Below are positions 34,690-43,737 of a stretch of 64,000 nt of DNA, one piece after another. Source of the DNA: JAAYCI01 sp964370165 (GTDB lineage: Bacteria > Bacillota > Clostridia > Oscillospirales > Ruminococcaceae). The stretch covers positions 1-64,000 of the forward strand of contig CAYJIG010000005.1 in assembly GCA_964370165.1 (NCBI GenBank), read 5' to 3'. A program made the translations under genes and the position numbers. The notes beneath the pieces were generated by a model. That model searched no databases. It worked only from the letters and a program-made list of their open reading frames with translations, and was not told the origin of the DNA. How positions within the stretch are numbered: position 1 is the first letter of the stretch; the number at the start of each line of letters is the position of its first letter.

Positions 34690-35337
34690 ATAGCAACAAG
34701 CGGCAAAAAAGGCCGAGATGTAGAGATGAACGGCCAGATTCGCGACAAAGAACTGCGTGTGATTGGAGCAGACGGAAGCCAGTTGGGTGTTTTACCTACA
34801 CAAACTGCTCTTAAAATGGCGGAAGACGCTGACCTTGATTTGGTGAAGATTGCTCCACAGGCGAATCCTCCCGTGGTGAAAATCATGGATTACGGGAAAT
34901 ACCGCTTTGAACAGCAAAAGAAAGAAAAAGAGGCACGCAAAAACCAAAAAGTGGTGGAGACGAAAGAAATTCGTCTTTCGCTCAAGATTGATGTGGGCGA
35001 TTTCAATACCAAGCTAGGCCACGCTAAAAAGTTTTTGCGCAATGGTGATAAAGTAAAGGCAACCATCCGTTTCCGTGGACGTGAAATGGCGCATGCCAGC
35101 ATGGGTCTTGATGTACATCGTAGGTTTGCACAAGAGCTGGCCGATGAAGCCACAGTGGAACGTCCCGCAAAGCTGGAAGGTCGCCAGATGATTATGTTTT
35201 TAGCACCGCTAAAAGCTCAGGAAGGCGCCAAGAAGAAAGACGTGAAAGCCTCTTCGCAAAAAGACAGTGTAAAAGAAACAGAAAAACCCGCAGTGAATCC
35301 CGATGCCGGCACAGGAGCGGCACCGAGCGAAGAATAA
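34690..35337 (+). CDS. infC: Translation initiation factor IF-3, apparent AUA start
   Basis: IF-3 binds the 30S subunit and enforces start-codon selection. The body is typical: MNGQIRDKELRVIGADGSQL, LDLVKIAPQANPPVVKIMDY, FEQQKKEKEARKNQKV, then the C-terminal domain with GDKVKATIRFRGREMAH. A Lys/Ala/Glu-rich tail of ~40 residues extends it. No ATG, GTG or TTG is suitably spaced: a perfect AGGAGG (34676-34681) is followed 8 bases later by ATA at 34690. The GTG at 34681 overlaps the Shine-Dalgarno and the first ATG (34726) has no ribosome site. Non-AUG starts (AUU and similar) are the known autoregulatory device of infC. The product would be 215 residues. Confidence 0.85.
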   Translation: MATSGKKGRDVEMNGQIRDKELRVIGADGSQLGVLPTQTALKMAEDADLDLVKIAPQANPPVVKIMDYGKYRFEQQKKEKEARKNQKVVETKEIRLSLKIDVGDFNTKLGHAKKFLRNGDKVKATIRFRGREMAHASMGLDVHRRFAQELADEATVERPAKLEGRQMIMFLAPLKAQEGAKKKDVKASSQKDSVKETEKPAVNPDAGTGAAPSEE

Positions 35338-35372
35338 AATATATCTGCGAGGAAAATAGGAGGACGAATGAA

Positions 35373-35570
35373 ATGCCGAAACTGAAAACCCATTCCGGCG
35401 CAAAAAAACGCTTTAAACTCACAAAAAATGGTAAGGTAAAACGCATGCGTGCTAACCGTAGCCATATTTTGAACAAAAAAACCACGAAACTAAAACGTAG
35501 TTTCCGCAAATCTACTTATGTAGACAAAACAAACGAAAAAGCAATCAAAGATATGTTACCGTATTCCTGA
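35373..35570 (+). CDS. rpmI: 50S ribosomal protein L35
   Basis: A 65-residue basic protein with the L35 hallmark MPKLKTHSGAKKRFK and NRSHILNKK. It lies between infC and rplT in the universal order. GGAGG is placed before the ATG. Confidence 0.98.
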   Translation: MPKLKTHSGAKKRFKLTKNGKVKRMRANRSHILNKKTTKLKRSFRKSTYVDKTNEKAIKDMLPYS

Positions 35571-35624
35571 GCGAGTCATTGACCGCTTAGCCATCACAGA
35601 AGATAAAGAAGGAGTGGAGATACA

Positions 35625-35978
35625 ATGGCTCGAGTAAAAGGCGCCATCATGACCCGCAAGAGAAGGAAAAAGACATTAAAATTAGCCAAAGGCTATTATG
35701 GTAGTAAATCACGCCATTTTAAGATGGCCAAACAACAGGTAATGAAAAGCGGAAACTACGCTTTCATCGGCCGTAAACAGAAAAAACGTGATTTCCGTAG
35801 ATTATGGATTACTCGTATCAACGGCGCTTGCCGTGCACAGGGAATCAACTATTCCACGTTCATGAACAGCCTGAAGAAACAAGGCATTGAGCTGAACCGT
35901 AAAATGCTTAGCGAAATGGCTATCCATGATCCCGCCAGTTTTGCCGCTTTGGTAGAAACTGCGAAAAAAGCAGGTTAA
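35625..35978 (+). CDS. rplT: 50S ribosomal protein L20
   Basis: A 117-residue protein, family length, starting MARVKGAIMTRKRRKKTLKL and containing YAFIGRKQKKRDFRRLWI. It is an early 23S rRNA-binding assembly protein and, in Gram-positives, the repressor that acts on the leader upstream of infC. AAGGAG precedes the ATG. Confidence 0.98.
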   Translation: MARVKGAIMTRKRRKKTLKLAKGYYGSKSRHFKMAKQQVMKSGNYAFIGRKQKKRDFRRLWITRINGACRAQGINYSTFMNSLKKQGIELNRKMLSEMAIHDPASFAALVETAKKAG

Positions 35979-36058
35979 TTAAATGCGACCAACGCCCGCG
36001 CACGCAAGTGTGTAGGGCGTTTGACGTATAAGAGGAAAATGCGAGCGAGGTTTTTGCA

Positions 36059-36853
36059 ATGCAACAAAACATAAGTAGCAGAGATAATGCACAAGTGAAA
36101 AACGCAAGGGCACTTGCCACACAGCGCACACAGCGTATGCAGCAGGGCCTTTTTTTCGCCGAGGGAATTCGCTTGTGTAAAGATCTTGCAAGTACCCATC
36201 GTGTGCACAGTGTGTTTGTGGCAAAAGATACCCTTAAGCGATATCAGGACCTGGAAATGTTGGCCGACGAAGTTTATGTGGTGAATGAGCCGGTGGCGGA
36301 AAAGCTGGCCGGAACAAAAAACTCACAGGGACTTTTTTGTCTTTTTCACACAGCGCAGTATGCATGGGAAGACTTGCAGGCTGAAAAGGGCATCTTGGTG
36401 TGTGATACCATACAAGACCCGGCGAATGTTGGAGCAATGGTGCGCAGTGCGGCCGGATTTGGCATGGGCGGCGTGGTGCTGATGAATGGTTGCGCTGACC
36501 CGTATTCAGAAAAAGCTCTGCGTGCGTCTATGGGCTCGGTGGGACGAATTCCGATATTGACAGATATTGATGAAGACGATTTTCTGCAAAAGGTAAAAGA
36601 AGAAAAAATACATTTAATTGCCGCGGCGCTTGACAAAGAAGCGGTTTCGTATAAAAAAGCAAAAGTGGACTCATTATTTGCTCTTTTGATAGGAAATGAA
36701 GGGGCAGGAATAAGCGAGTATCTTTTGTCAGAGGCAAAAGAGAAAGTGTATATTCCGATGCATAACGACGTGGAAAGCTTGAATGCAGGCGTGGCCGCGG
36801 CAGTGTTGATGTCAGAGTTGTGCACTGGTAAAAGTGATGAAAGTGAAAAATAA
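36059..36853 (+). CDS. TrmH/SpoU family RNA 2'-O-methyltransferase
   Basis: A 264-residue SPOUT enzyme: an N-terminal L30e-like substrate-binding domain (RDNAQVKNARALATQRTQR, LFFAEGIRLCKDL) and a C-terminal trefoil-knot domain with DTIQDPANVGAMVRSA, LIGNEGAGIS and IPMHNDVESLNAGVAAAVLM. It methylates a ribose 2'-OH in rRNA or tRNA; which site is not readable. The position after rplT is common in Clostridia. Confidence 0.92.
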   Translation: MQQNISSRDNAQVKNARALATQRTQRMQQGLFFAEGIRLCKDLASTHRVHSVFVAKDTLKRYQDLEMLADEVYVVNEPVAEKLAGTKNSQGLFCLFHTAQYAWEDLQAEKGILVCDTIQDPANVGAMVRSAAGFGMGGVVLMNGCADPYSEKALRASMGSVGRIPILTDIDEDDFLQKVKEEKIHLIAAALDKEAVSYKKAKVDSLFALLIGNEGAGISEYLLSEAKEKVYIPMHNDVESLNAGVAAAVLMSELCTGKSDESEK

Positions 36854-36855
36854 AG

Positions 36856-36873
36856 CTAAATTTATAAATTTAG
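36856..36873. promoter_or_regulatory. Perfect 18-bp palindrome upstream of dprA
   Basis: CTAAATTTATAAATTTAG is self-complementary over all 18 bases and sits 13 bp before an extended -10-like TGGTATAAA (36886-36894). It could be a dimeric operator or an A/T-rich coincidence. Confidence 0.4.
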
Positions 36874-36885
36874 TAGCCTAAAATG

Positions 36886-36894
36886 TGGTATAAA
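36886..36894 (+). promoter_or_regulatory. Possible extended -10 promoter of dprA
   Basis: TGGTATAAA lies 21 bp before the dprA start codon. That is a short leader, and no -35 of quality is present, so the call is tentative. Confidence 0.35.
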
Positions 36895-36914
36895 GAAGAT
36901 AGGGGGTGAAGTAT

Positions 36915-39230
36915 ATGGCAAAAGAACATTGGTATTGGCTGGCGGCGGGTCTTGGATTTGGTGCGGTGAACGCAGGCGAACTGCTGGCAGAATATCCGGG
37001 CGGCGCGGTGGAAATATCCGAGGACTTGGGCAGTGAAAAGCTGGATGATATATTAACTCAAAAGCAGGCCGAGCGCTTGGCAGAAACCAGCCCTGCTGAC
37101 TTCACCTTGCCTATACAGCACGCCCGATCGATGGGTGTAGTGTGCATTGGGTATGACGATGAGGAGTATCCCGATACGCTGAAAAACATCCACAATCCAC
37201 CGGTGATGTTGTTTGTGCAGGGGGATGCATCTTTGCTGAATGGTCGCCTGGCTATAGGCGTGGTTGGCACACGCAGGCCGTCCGCATACGGTGTGGAAGC
37301 GGCGAAAGCTATCGGAAGAGGCATAGCACTTGGCGGTGCGGTGATAGTCAGTGGCTTGGCCAGTGGGCTTGATTCCGAGGCGCATAAGGCCGCCTTGGCA
37401 GTGAATGGGCCAACGGTTGCATGCATTGCGTTTGGGCACGACCATTGTTATCCTGCCGCAAACCGTAAGATGATGGAAGTTATTGGAAGATACGGCGCAG
37501 TGGTGAGTGAATATCCCATCGGAACAGCGCCTGAAAAACCATATTTTTTACAGCGAAACCGTATAATTGCAGGACTATCGCATGGGCTTTGCGTGGTGGA
37601 AGCACGCAGGCATTCCGGCACCATGAGCACGGTGAACTTCGCCAGTGAATACGGCCGAGATGTGTTTGCTGTGCCGGGAAGTATATTTTCAGAGTTGTCG
37701 GGTGGAACAAACGCTATGATAAGCGAGGGCGCATATGTGGCAGGAAGTGCTACCGATATCTTGGCCGCTTACGGCATAGAGCTGAGTGAAGAAGATTTGG
37801 CCTTGCAAGAGGAAACACTGCAAGAGGATACAACGCAGGCACCTGTTGCGGCAAAAAGCCCGTGGCAAGAGAATATAGAACCTGAAGTAAAAGCAGTACA
37901 AAAAGAAAAAGCTCCCACGCCGAAAAAAACAAAAGCGGACAAGGCCCCAAAAGGCAATTCTTTGGGCGAGGCATTGCGAGCACAGCTGGGCGACAGTAAC
38001 GGTCCGGTGAGTGCCAGCGCCGCTGTGGACGCGTTTCGTGCCATACAAGGGCAGATGTCGCCTGATGTAAATGATACTGCCGTGGGTGATGCACAACTGG
38101 ATAAAATGGCGGCTGCCGTGAGTGACAGTGTGGAGTTTTCTACACGGCCAAGTCAAAGCGAGCCTGAAGAAAAATATAAAAAGAAAAAAACACGAAAAAA
38201 ACCTATAAAGGGCGAAGCCACACCTTTTTCATGGGACGAAGTACCGAAAATAAACAAAGAAACGGTACAGGATTTGTCGCCTGTAATTTCTAAAACGAAA
38301 AATAAACAGGCAGAATCTAAAAAAACTGCACCGCAGCTGTTTTCTTGGGATGATGCGCCACGTGTTGACAAAAGAAAAGAAAAGAAATTGTCGCCCGTGG
38401 AAGATGTGCCGGCAAAAAACCCTCGCAAAAAACGCAACGTGTTACTGTCTAAGTTGTTTGACACTTCGGGTGTGGAAAAACAAAAAGAAGACATTAAGCA
38501 GGATGAAATAAACAAAGAGCCTAACAATGACGAAAATGCAGTGATGATTGAAGAAAAAAATGCAAAAACAATAAAAAATGTAGAAAATGCAAACGTAAAA
38601 AAACAGGTAAAACAAGAAAATCAAGAGCCGAAAGAAACACCAAAAGAAGAAAAAAAGAAAGAAGTTAAACCGGAAAAAGCAGATAAGCCTAAGATGGTAG
38701 GCGTGCCGCTACAAAAACCCACCAAGACAAAAGAAAAAGCGCAAAGCAAGCCGGCGGCACAAAAAGAAAACACACATGGGTTTGTGGATACTGCTTATCC
38801 AAAGCCGATATCGGAAACCAGTAGCCTGGGGATTGACGCCACCATGCAAGAGAGGCTAAAAACCATAAAAGAAACACAGCGAACTATTGCAAGCGCGTCG
38901 CCTGCACCTGCACAAAAAAGGCGGGTCAAGATGTCGGACATGAAGGAAGAAAGTACAGCAAGTGGACAAATTTCAAGCAAAGAAGCCCCGGCATCTTTTG
39001 CGAGTGCAACGGGTGCAACAAAGCCTAAAGATGCACTGAGCGCTAAGCCCGAGCTTAGTGATGTGGCAAAGCGTGCGCTGGCTCAGCTAAAGGCAACCCC
39101 GGTGGACCTACAAAGTATTTGCGAGAAATCAGAGCTGTCTGTGGCCGAGGCTATGGCGGCACTGACCGAGCTGGAACTGGCAGGCTTATCAAGGCAGCTT
39201 CCGGGCAGACGATTTGTCATCATGCAGTAA
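36915..39230 (+). CDS. dprA: DNA-processing protein DprA with a ~420-residue internal insertion
   Basis: DprA binds incoming single-stranded DNA and loads RecA in transformation. This 771-residue form is about twice the usual length. Residues 1-290 are standard: helical N terminus, then the SMF Rossmann fold with GVVGTRRPSAYGVEAA, VSGLASGLDSEAHKAAL, RNRIIAGLS and EARRHSGTMSTV. Residues about 715-771 are the usual winged helix (DLQSICEKSELSVAEAM). Between them lies Lys/Glu/Pro-rich, probably disordered sequence with two copies of a motif, PFSWDEVPK (Phe438) and LFSWDDAPR (Phe476), each followed by LSPV. The ATG at 36915 follows AGGGGGTGA; a GTG at 36906 lies inside that site. topA follows after 35 bp. 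Confidence 0.9.
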   Translation: MAKEHWYWLAAGLGFGAVNAGELLAEYPGGAVEISEDLGSEKLDDILTQKQAERLAETSPADFTLPIQHARSMGVVCIGYDDEEYPDTLKNIHNPPVMLFVQGDASLLNGRLAIGVVGTRRPSAYGVEAAKAIGRGIALGGAVIVSGLASGLDSEAHKAALAVNGPTVACIAFGHDHCYPAANRKMMEVIGRYGAVVSEYPIGTAPEKPYFLQRNRIIAGLSHGLCVVEARRHSGTMSTVNFASEYGRDVFAVPGSIFSELSGGTNAMISEGAYVAGSATDILAAYGIELSEEDLALQEETLQEDTTQAPVAAKSPWQENIEPEVKAVQKEKAPTPKKTKADKAPKGNSLGEALRAQLGDSNGPVSASAAVDAFRAIQGQMSPDVNDTAVGDAQLDKMAAAVSDSVEFSTRPSQSEPEEKYKKKKTRKKPIKGEATPFSWDEVPKINKETVQDLSPVISKTKNKQAESKKTAPQLFSWDDAPRVDKRKEKKLSPVEDVPAKNPRKKRNVLLSKLFDTSGVEKQKEDIKQDEINKEPNNDENAVMIEEKNAKTIKNVENANVKKQVKQENQEPKETPKEEKKKEVKPEKADKPKMVGVPLQKPTKTKEKAQSKPAAQKENTHGFVDTAYPKPISETSSLGIDATMQERLKTIKETQRTIASASPAPAQKRRVKMSDMKEESTASGQISSKEAPASFASATGATKPKDALSAKPELSDVAKRALAQLKATPVDLQSICEKSELSVAEAMAALTELELAGLSRQLPGRRFVIMQ

Positions 39231-39265
39231 AATATAACGTATGTATAAACTATATGAGGTGTTAT

Positions 39266-41350
39266 ATGTCAAAATTAATTATTGTGGAGTCGCCTGCAAA
39301 GGCAAAGACTATCCGCAAATATTTAGGTAAAGGGTACGATGTGGTGGCCTCGAACGGCCACATTCGAGACCTGCCTAAAAGTAAACTGGGCATTGATGTG
39401 GAAAATGCATATGCACCGGAATATAAGAACATTAAAGGCAAAGAAAAAATAATAAAAGAATTAAAGGCAAAAGCTAAAAAAAGCGAAAAAGTGTACCTTG
39501 CCACTGACCCTGACCGTGAAGGTGAGGCTATCAGCTGGCATTTAGCGCATTTATTGGGCCTTAGTGTGGATGAAGAAAACCGCGTCACTTTTGGTGAGAT
39601 AACAAAAAAAGGCGTCACCGAAGGCATGGCACACCCACGCAAGATAGACATTGATTTGTTTGATGCACAGCAAGCGCGTAGGATACTTGACCGCCTGGTG
39701 GGATATAAACTGTCGCCGTTTTTGTGGCGAAAAGTTCGCAGAGGGCTTTCGGCAGGCCGTGTGCAAAGCGTGGCAGTGCGCCTTATTGTGGACAGAGAAC
39801 GTGAGATAGAGGCGTTTGTGCCGCAGGAATACTGGAACATCGACGCCGAGCTATCGGCCGAAAAACAGAAGTTCACGGCACGTCTTTTTGCAAATGCAAG
39901 CGGTGAAAAACTGGAAGTGCACAGCGAAGAAGAAGCGAATGTTATAACGAATGCCCTTGATGGGGCAAGTTACAGCGTGCATAAGCTGAAAAAAGGTAAA
40001 CGCAAGCGCAGCCCGGCACCACCGTTTATCACATCTACCCTGCAACAAGAGGCCAGCCGTAGGTTTGGATTTACCGGCATACGTACCATGCGTGCGGCGC
40101 AGAAATTGTACGAAGGTGTGGAAATTCACGGCCAAGGAACCACCGGCCTTATCACCTATATGCGTACAGACTCCCTAAGACTTTCGGACGAGGCGGTGGC
40201 AGGCGCTAAAGATTATATCACGCAGACATACGGCGATGATTATGTATATGGCAAAAAACGTGTGTATAAACAAAAACGTGCCACAGCCGCCCAAGATGCC
40301 CACGAGGCTATTCGTCCGTCCATACCCGGGCTTACCCCGGCCGAAGTGGAACAAAGTATTGATGGTGACGAGGCAAAGCTGTATCGTCTTATCTGGAGCA
40401 GGTTTATGGCCAGCCAGATGGCAGATTGCCAAATGGACACAGTATCGGCAGATATTATTGCGAGAGATTACTTGTTCCGTGCTTCGGGCTTCACAGTGAC
40501 ATTTGACGGGTTTACTGTTTTGTATGAAGAAGCAACAGACGACGCGGCCAAAAAAGAAAAAGCACTACCCAGCATGAAGGAAGGTATGCCGCTAGGCCTG
40601 AAAAAACTATCGGCAGACCAAAAATTCACCCAGCCACCGGCACGTTATAATGAAGCGACTTTGATAAGAGCGCTGGAAGAAAATGGCATTGGCAGGCCGT
40701 CTACATATGCGCCGATTATTACCACGGTGGTGGACAGAGGGTATGTGGAACGTGACCAAAAACGCCTGAAACCAACCGCGCTGGGCCTTGTGGTGAACGA
40801 TCTGTTGGCCGAGCGATTTGCCGAGATTGTAGATATCACATTTTCGGCCGGCATGGAGTCCAGCCTTGATAAGGTGGAAGAAGGCAAAGCTGACTGGGCA
40901 AAAACGGTGGACACATTTTATAAAGGGTTCGACACCAGCTTGCAGAAAGCCGAAGTGGAGATGGAAGGCCAAAAGGTGAAAGTGCCTGAAGAAGAAACAG
41001 ACATAGTGTGCGAAAAATGTGGCCGAAACATGGTGATTAAAATTGGGCGATATGGTAAGTTTTTGGCGTGTCCGGGCTTCCCTGAATGCACAAACACAAA
41101 ACGCCTGATGGAAGAAATGCCGGGCAAGTGCCCAAAAGATGGCGGAAACGTAGTGAAAAGAGTGTCGGCCAAGGGACGTGTATTTTTCGGATGCTCTCAT
41201 TATCCCGAGTGTGATTTTGTCACATGGGACGAGCCCACGGCAGAAATATGCCCTAACTGCAACAGTACATTGTTCAAAAAAGGCGGAAAAAACGCCATGC
41301 ATATATGTCACAAAGAAGACTGCGGATATACAAAAGCAGTGGAGAAATAA
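39266..41350 (+). CDS. topA: DNA topoisomerase I
   Basis: A 694-residue type IA topoisomerase that relaxes negative supercoils. Toprim domain KLIIVESPAKAKTIRKYLG and LATDPDREGEAISWHL; active-site tyrosine in LITYMRTDSLRLS; three C-terminal zinc-ribbon units (CEKCGRNM...CPGFPEC; CPKDGG...CSHYPEC; CPNCNST...CHKEDC). The frame extends upstream into dprA, but the ATG at 39266 after GAGGTG begins exactly at the family N terminus. dprA-topA-trmFO is a conserved Firmicute order. Confidence 0.97.
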   Translation: MSKLIIVESPAKAKTIRKYLGKGYDVVASNGHIRDLPKSKLGIDVENAYAPEYKNIKGKEKIIKELKAKAKKSEKVYLATDPDREGEAISWHLAHLLGLSVDEENRVTFGEITKKGVTEGMAHPRKIDIDLFDAQQARRILDRLVGYKLSPFLWRKVRRGLSAGRVQSVAVRLIVDREREIEAFVPQEYWNIDAELSAEKQKFTARLFANASGEKLEVHSEEEANVITNALDGASYSVHKLKKGKRKRSPAPPFITSTLQQEASRRFGFTGIRTMRAAQKLYEGVEIHGQGTTGLITYMRTDSLRLSDEAVAGAKDYITQTYGDDYVYGKKRVYKQKRATAAQDAHEAIRPSIPGLTPAEVEQSIDGDEAKLYRLIWSRFMASQMADCQMDTVSADIIARDYLFRASGFTVTFDGFTVLYEEATDDAAKKEKALPSMKEGMPLGLKKLSADQKFTQPPARYNEATLIRALEENGIGRPSTYAPIITTVVDRGYVERDQKRLKPTALGLVVNDLLAERFAEIVDITFSAGMESSLDKVEEGKADWAKTVDTFYKGFDTSLQKAEVEMEGQKVKVPEEETDIVCEKCGRNMVIKIGRYGKFLACPGFPECTNTKRLMEEMPGKCPKDGGNVVKRVSAKGRVFFGCSHYPECDFVTWDEPTAEICPNCNSTLFKKGGKNAMHICHKEDCGYTKAVEK

Positions 41351-42658
41351 GTGGAAAGTGTAAAGATAATAGGCGGAGGCCTGGCAGGTTGCGAGGCGGC
41401 ACTTTGGCTGGCAAAACGTGGAGTCAAGGTGGAGCTGTATGAGCAAAAGCCTGAAAAAACATCTGCCGCACACAAGAGCGAAGGCTTGGCCGAGCTGGTT
41501 TGTTCAAATTCCTTAAAGGCCGAGCGTTTGGCCTCGGCGGGTGGCTTGCTGAAAGCAGAGATGCGCCTTTTAGGCAGTAGCTTGCTACCACTGGCCGATA
41601 TTTGCCGTGTTCCGGCAGGTGGCGCGCTGGCCGTGGACAGAAACGAGTTTTCAAGTGCAGTGACAAAAGCAGTGGAAAACTGCCCCGGTATCACGCTACA
41701 TCGACAAGAAGTGACGGCGTTGCCCAAAGAAGACAAGTGGGTATTGGTGGCGGCAGGCCCGCTGATGGAAGGCGAGCTTGCAGAAGATGTGAAAAGATAT
41801 ATCGGCGAGAACAGTCTGAGCTTTTACGACGCTGCAGCGCCTATTGTTTCGGCGGCGTCTCTTGACCACAGTAAGGTGTTTGCCGCGGCAAGGTACGACC
41901 GAGGCGAGGCAGATTATCTAAACTGTCCGTTTGACAAGGCGGGCTACGAGGCGTTTTTAGAGGCACTTCAAACAGCCGAAAGAGCGCAGTTGCATGACGT
42001 GGACGGTCCAATAACGGTATACGAGGGTTGCATGCCTATAGAGGTGATGGCACAGCGTGGCGCAGAAACTATGCGCTATGGGCCGCTGAAACCTGTTGGT
42101 TTGCGAGACCCTGCCACGGGGCACAGGCCATGGGCGTGTGTTCAGCTTCGAAAAGAAGATACACAAGGCGAGCTTTATAACATTGTGGGTTTTCAAACAA
42201 ATCTTAAATTTGGCGAACAAAAGCGAGTTTTCAGTATGATACCCGGCCTTGAAAATGCGGAATTTGTGCGGTACGGGGTGATGCATCGCAACACGTTTTT
42301 AAATAGTCCCGGCGTTTTAGGTGATGATTTCGCTTTGAAAAACCATGAAAACATATACTTTGCAGGCCAAATAACAGGATTTGAAGGATATATGGAGAGC
42401 GCGGCTTGTGGCCTTTTGGCGGCACGTGCCATATGGAAAAAAATGCATGGTAAGCACTGGCAAGTACCACCAAAAGAAACAATATGTGGCGCACTAAGCA
42501 GGTATATCACTGCTCAAAACAAGGATTTCCAGCCCATGGGCGCAAACATGGGCTTATTGCCACCACTTGGTGAAGTGATAAAAGGAAAGCAAGAAAGATA
42601 TCAGCAACTGGCCGACCGCTCACTTTCGGCAATGAAAACATGGTGCGATGAATTTTAA
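41351..42658 (+). CDS. trmFO: Methylenetetrahydrofolate-tRNA (uracil-5-)-methyltransferase TrmFO
   Basis: A 435-residue FAD-dependent enzyme that forms m5U54 in tRNA using methylene-THF. FAD motif IIGGGLAGCEAALWLAKRG at the N terminus, AHKSEGLAELVCSNSLKAE, and the late YFAGQITGFEGYMESAACGL. It starts with GTG immediately after the topA stop codon, with GGAG inside the end of topA, so translation is coupled. Confidence 0.96.
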   Translation: MESVKIIGGGLAGCEAALWLAKRGVKVELYEQKPEKTSAAHKSEGLAELVCSNSLKAERLASAGGLLKAEMRLLGSSLLPLADICRVPAGGALAVDRNEFSSAVTKAVENCPGITLHRQEVTALPKEDKWVLVAAGPLMEGELAEDVKRYIGENSLSFYDAAAPIVSAASLDHSKVFAAARYDRGEADYLNCPFDKAGYEAFLEALQTAERAQLHDVDGPITVYEGCMPIEVMAQRGAETMRYGPLKPVGLRDPATGHRPWACVQLRKEDTQGELYNIVGFQTNLKFGEQKRVFSMIPGLENAEFVRYGVMHRNTFLNSPGVLGDDFALKNHENIYFAGQITGFEGYMESAACGLLAARAIWKKMHGKHWQVPPKETICGALSRYITAQNKDFQPMGANMGLLPPLGEVIKGKQERYQQLADRSLSAMKTWCDEF

Positions 42659-42699
42659 AATGTGAATATAATTAATATATCAGCAGGAGGACGAAGAGT

Positions 42700-43737
42700 A
42701 TGAAAGTAATAGTTGATGGTATGGGCGGAGATAACGCACCGTTGGCACCGCTGATGGGTGCGGCGCAGGCTGTGGCAGAGTATGGTGTGAATATCGCGCT
42801 GGTAGGCCAAAAAGAAAAAATAGAAAACCTGGCAAAACAGGAAAATATATCGCTAAAAAACATAGAAATAGTGCACGCACCGGACGTTATCGGCATGGAC
42901 GAAGAAGCTACAGATGTTGTGCGTAAACGTCCCGAATGCTCTTTGGCAGTGGGTATGCGTATGCTTCGTGAGGGTGGTGGCGATGCGTTTGTGTCGGCGG
43001 GGGCTACCGGTGCATTACTGGTAGGCGCGACCATGATAGCAGGGCGCATAAAAGGCATAAAACGTGCGGCTATAGGCTCGGTTATTCCGGGAAGCAACAA
43101 GCCGTGGATGCTGATGGACTGCGGCGCAAATGCGGAATGCAGGGCAGAGCAACTGGTGCAGTTTGCCGTGATGGGCAGCGCTTACATGGAAAAGGTTATG
43201 AATGTGCAAAATCCGTCGGTGGCCATGGCAAATAACGGAACAGAAGAGACAAAAGGAACACAGCTGCAGCTGGATGCATACCCGATGTTGCAAGAAAGTG
43301 GCTTGAATTTCATTGGAAATATTGAGGCTAGGGATATTCCTACAGGCGATGCCGACGTGGTTGTGGCGGATGGATTTACCGGGAATATTATTTTGAAGTT
43401 AGTGGAAGGCATGGCAAAAATGTTTTCCGGCATGATGAAAGAGATGTTTTACTCCAGCACAAAAACAAAAGTGGCCGGGCTGATGATGAAATCGGCGCTG
43501 GCAGACTTTAAAAAGAAATTTGACTATAAAGAATATGGCGGCTCGCCTTTACTGGGTATTAAAAAGACAGTGGTGAAAGCGCATGGCTCGTCTGATGCAA
43601 AGGCGATGAAAAACGCGATAAGACAAGCAAAAACTTGCGCTGAAAAAGATGTTCCGGGAGCTATTGAAGCGTGGATAAGTACCCATAAAGAACAAGCAAA
43701 AAAAGAATCGTCACAAGAAAAGCAGGATATGGCATGA
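42700..43737 (+). CDS. plsX: Phosphate acyltransferase PlsX
   Basis: A 345-residue enzyme converting acyl-ACP to acyl-phosphate at the start of phospholipid synthesis. Signature: KVIVDGMGGDNAPLAPL, FVSAGATGALLVGATM, IGSVIPG, VVADGFTGNIILKLVEG. It overlaps rnc by 4 bp (ATGA). The fabD-fabG-acpP genes that often separate plsX from rnc are absent here. AGCAGGAGG precedes the ATG. Confidence 0.96.
   Translation: MKVIVDGMGGDNAPLAPLMGAAQAVAEYGVNIALVGQKEKIENLAKQENISLKNIEIVHAPDVIGMDEEATDVVRKRPECSLAVGMRMLREGGGDAFVSAGATGALLVGATMIAGRIKGIKRAAIGSVIPGSNKPWMLMDCGANAECRAEQLVQFAVMGSAYMEKVMNVQNPSVAMANNGTEETKGTQLQLDAYPMLQESGLNFIGNIEARDIPTGDADVVVADGFTGNIILKLVEGMAKMFSGMMKEMFYSSTKTKVAGLMMKSALADFKKKFDYKEYGGSPLLGIKKTVVKAHGSSDAKAMKNAIRQAKTCAEKDVPGAIEAWISTHKEQAKKESSQEKQDMA

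Noticed and set aside
39119..39265. N-terminal extension of topA into dprA
   Set aside because: The extra 49 residues match no topoisomerase N terminus and the frame merely overlaps the dprA winged-helix coding sequence.
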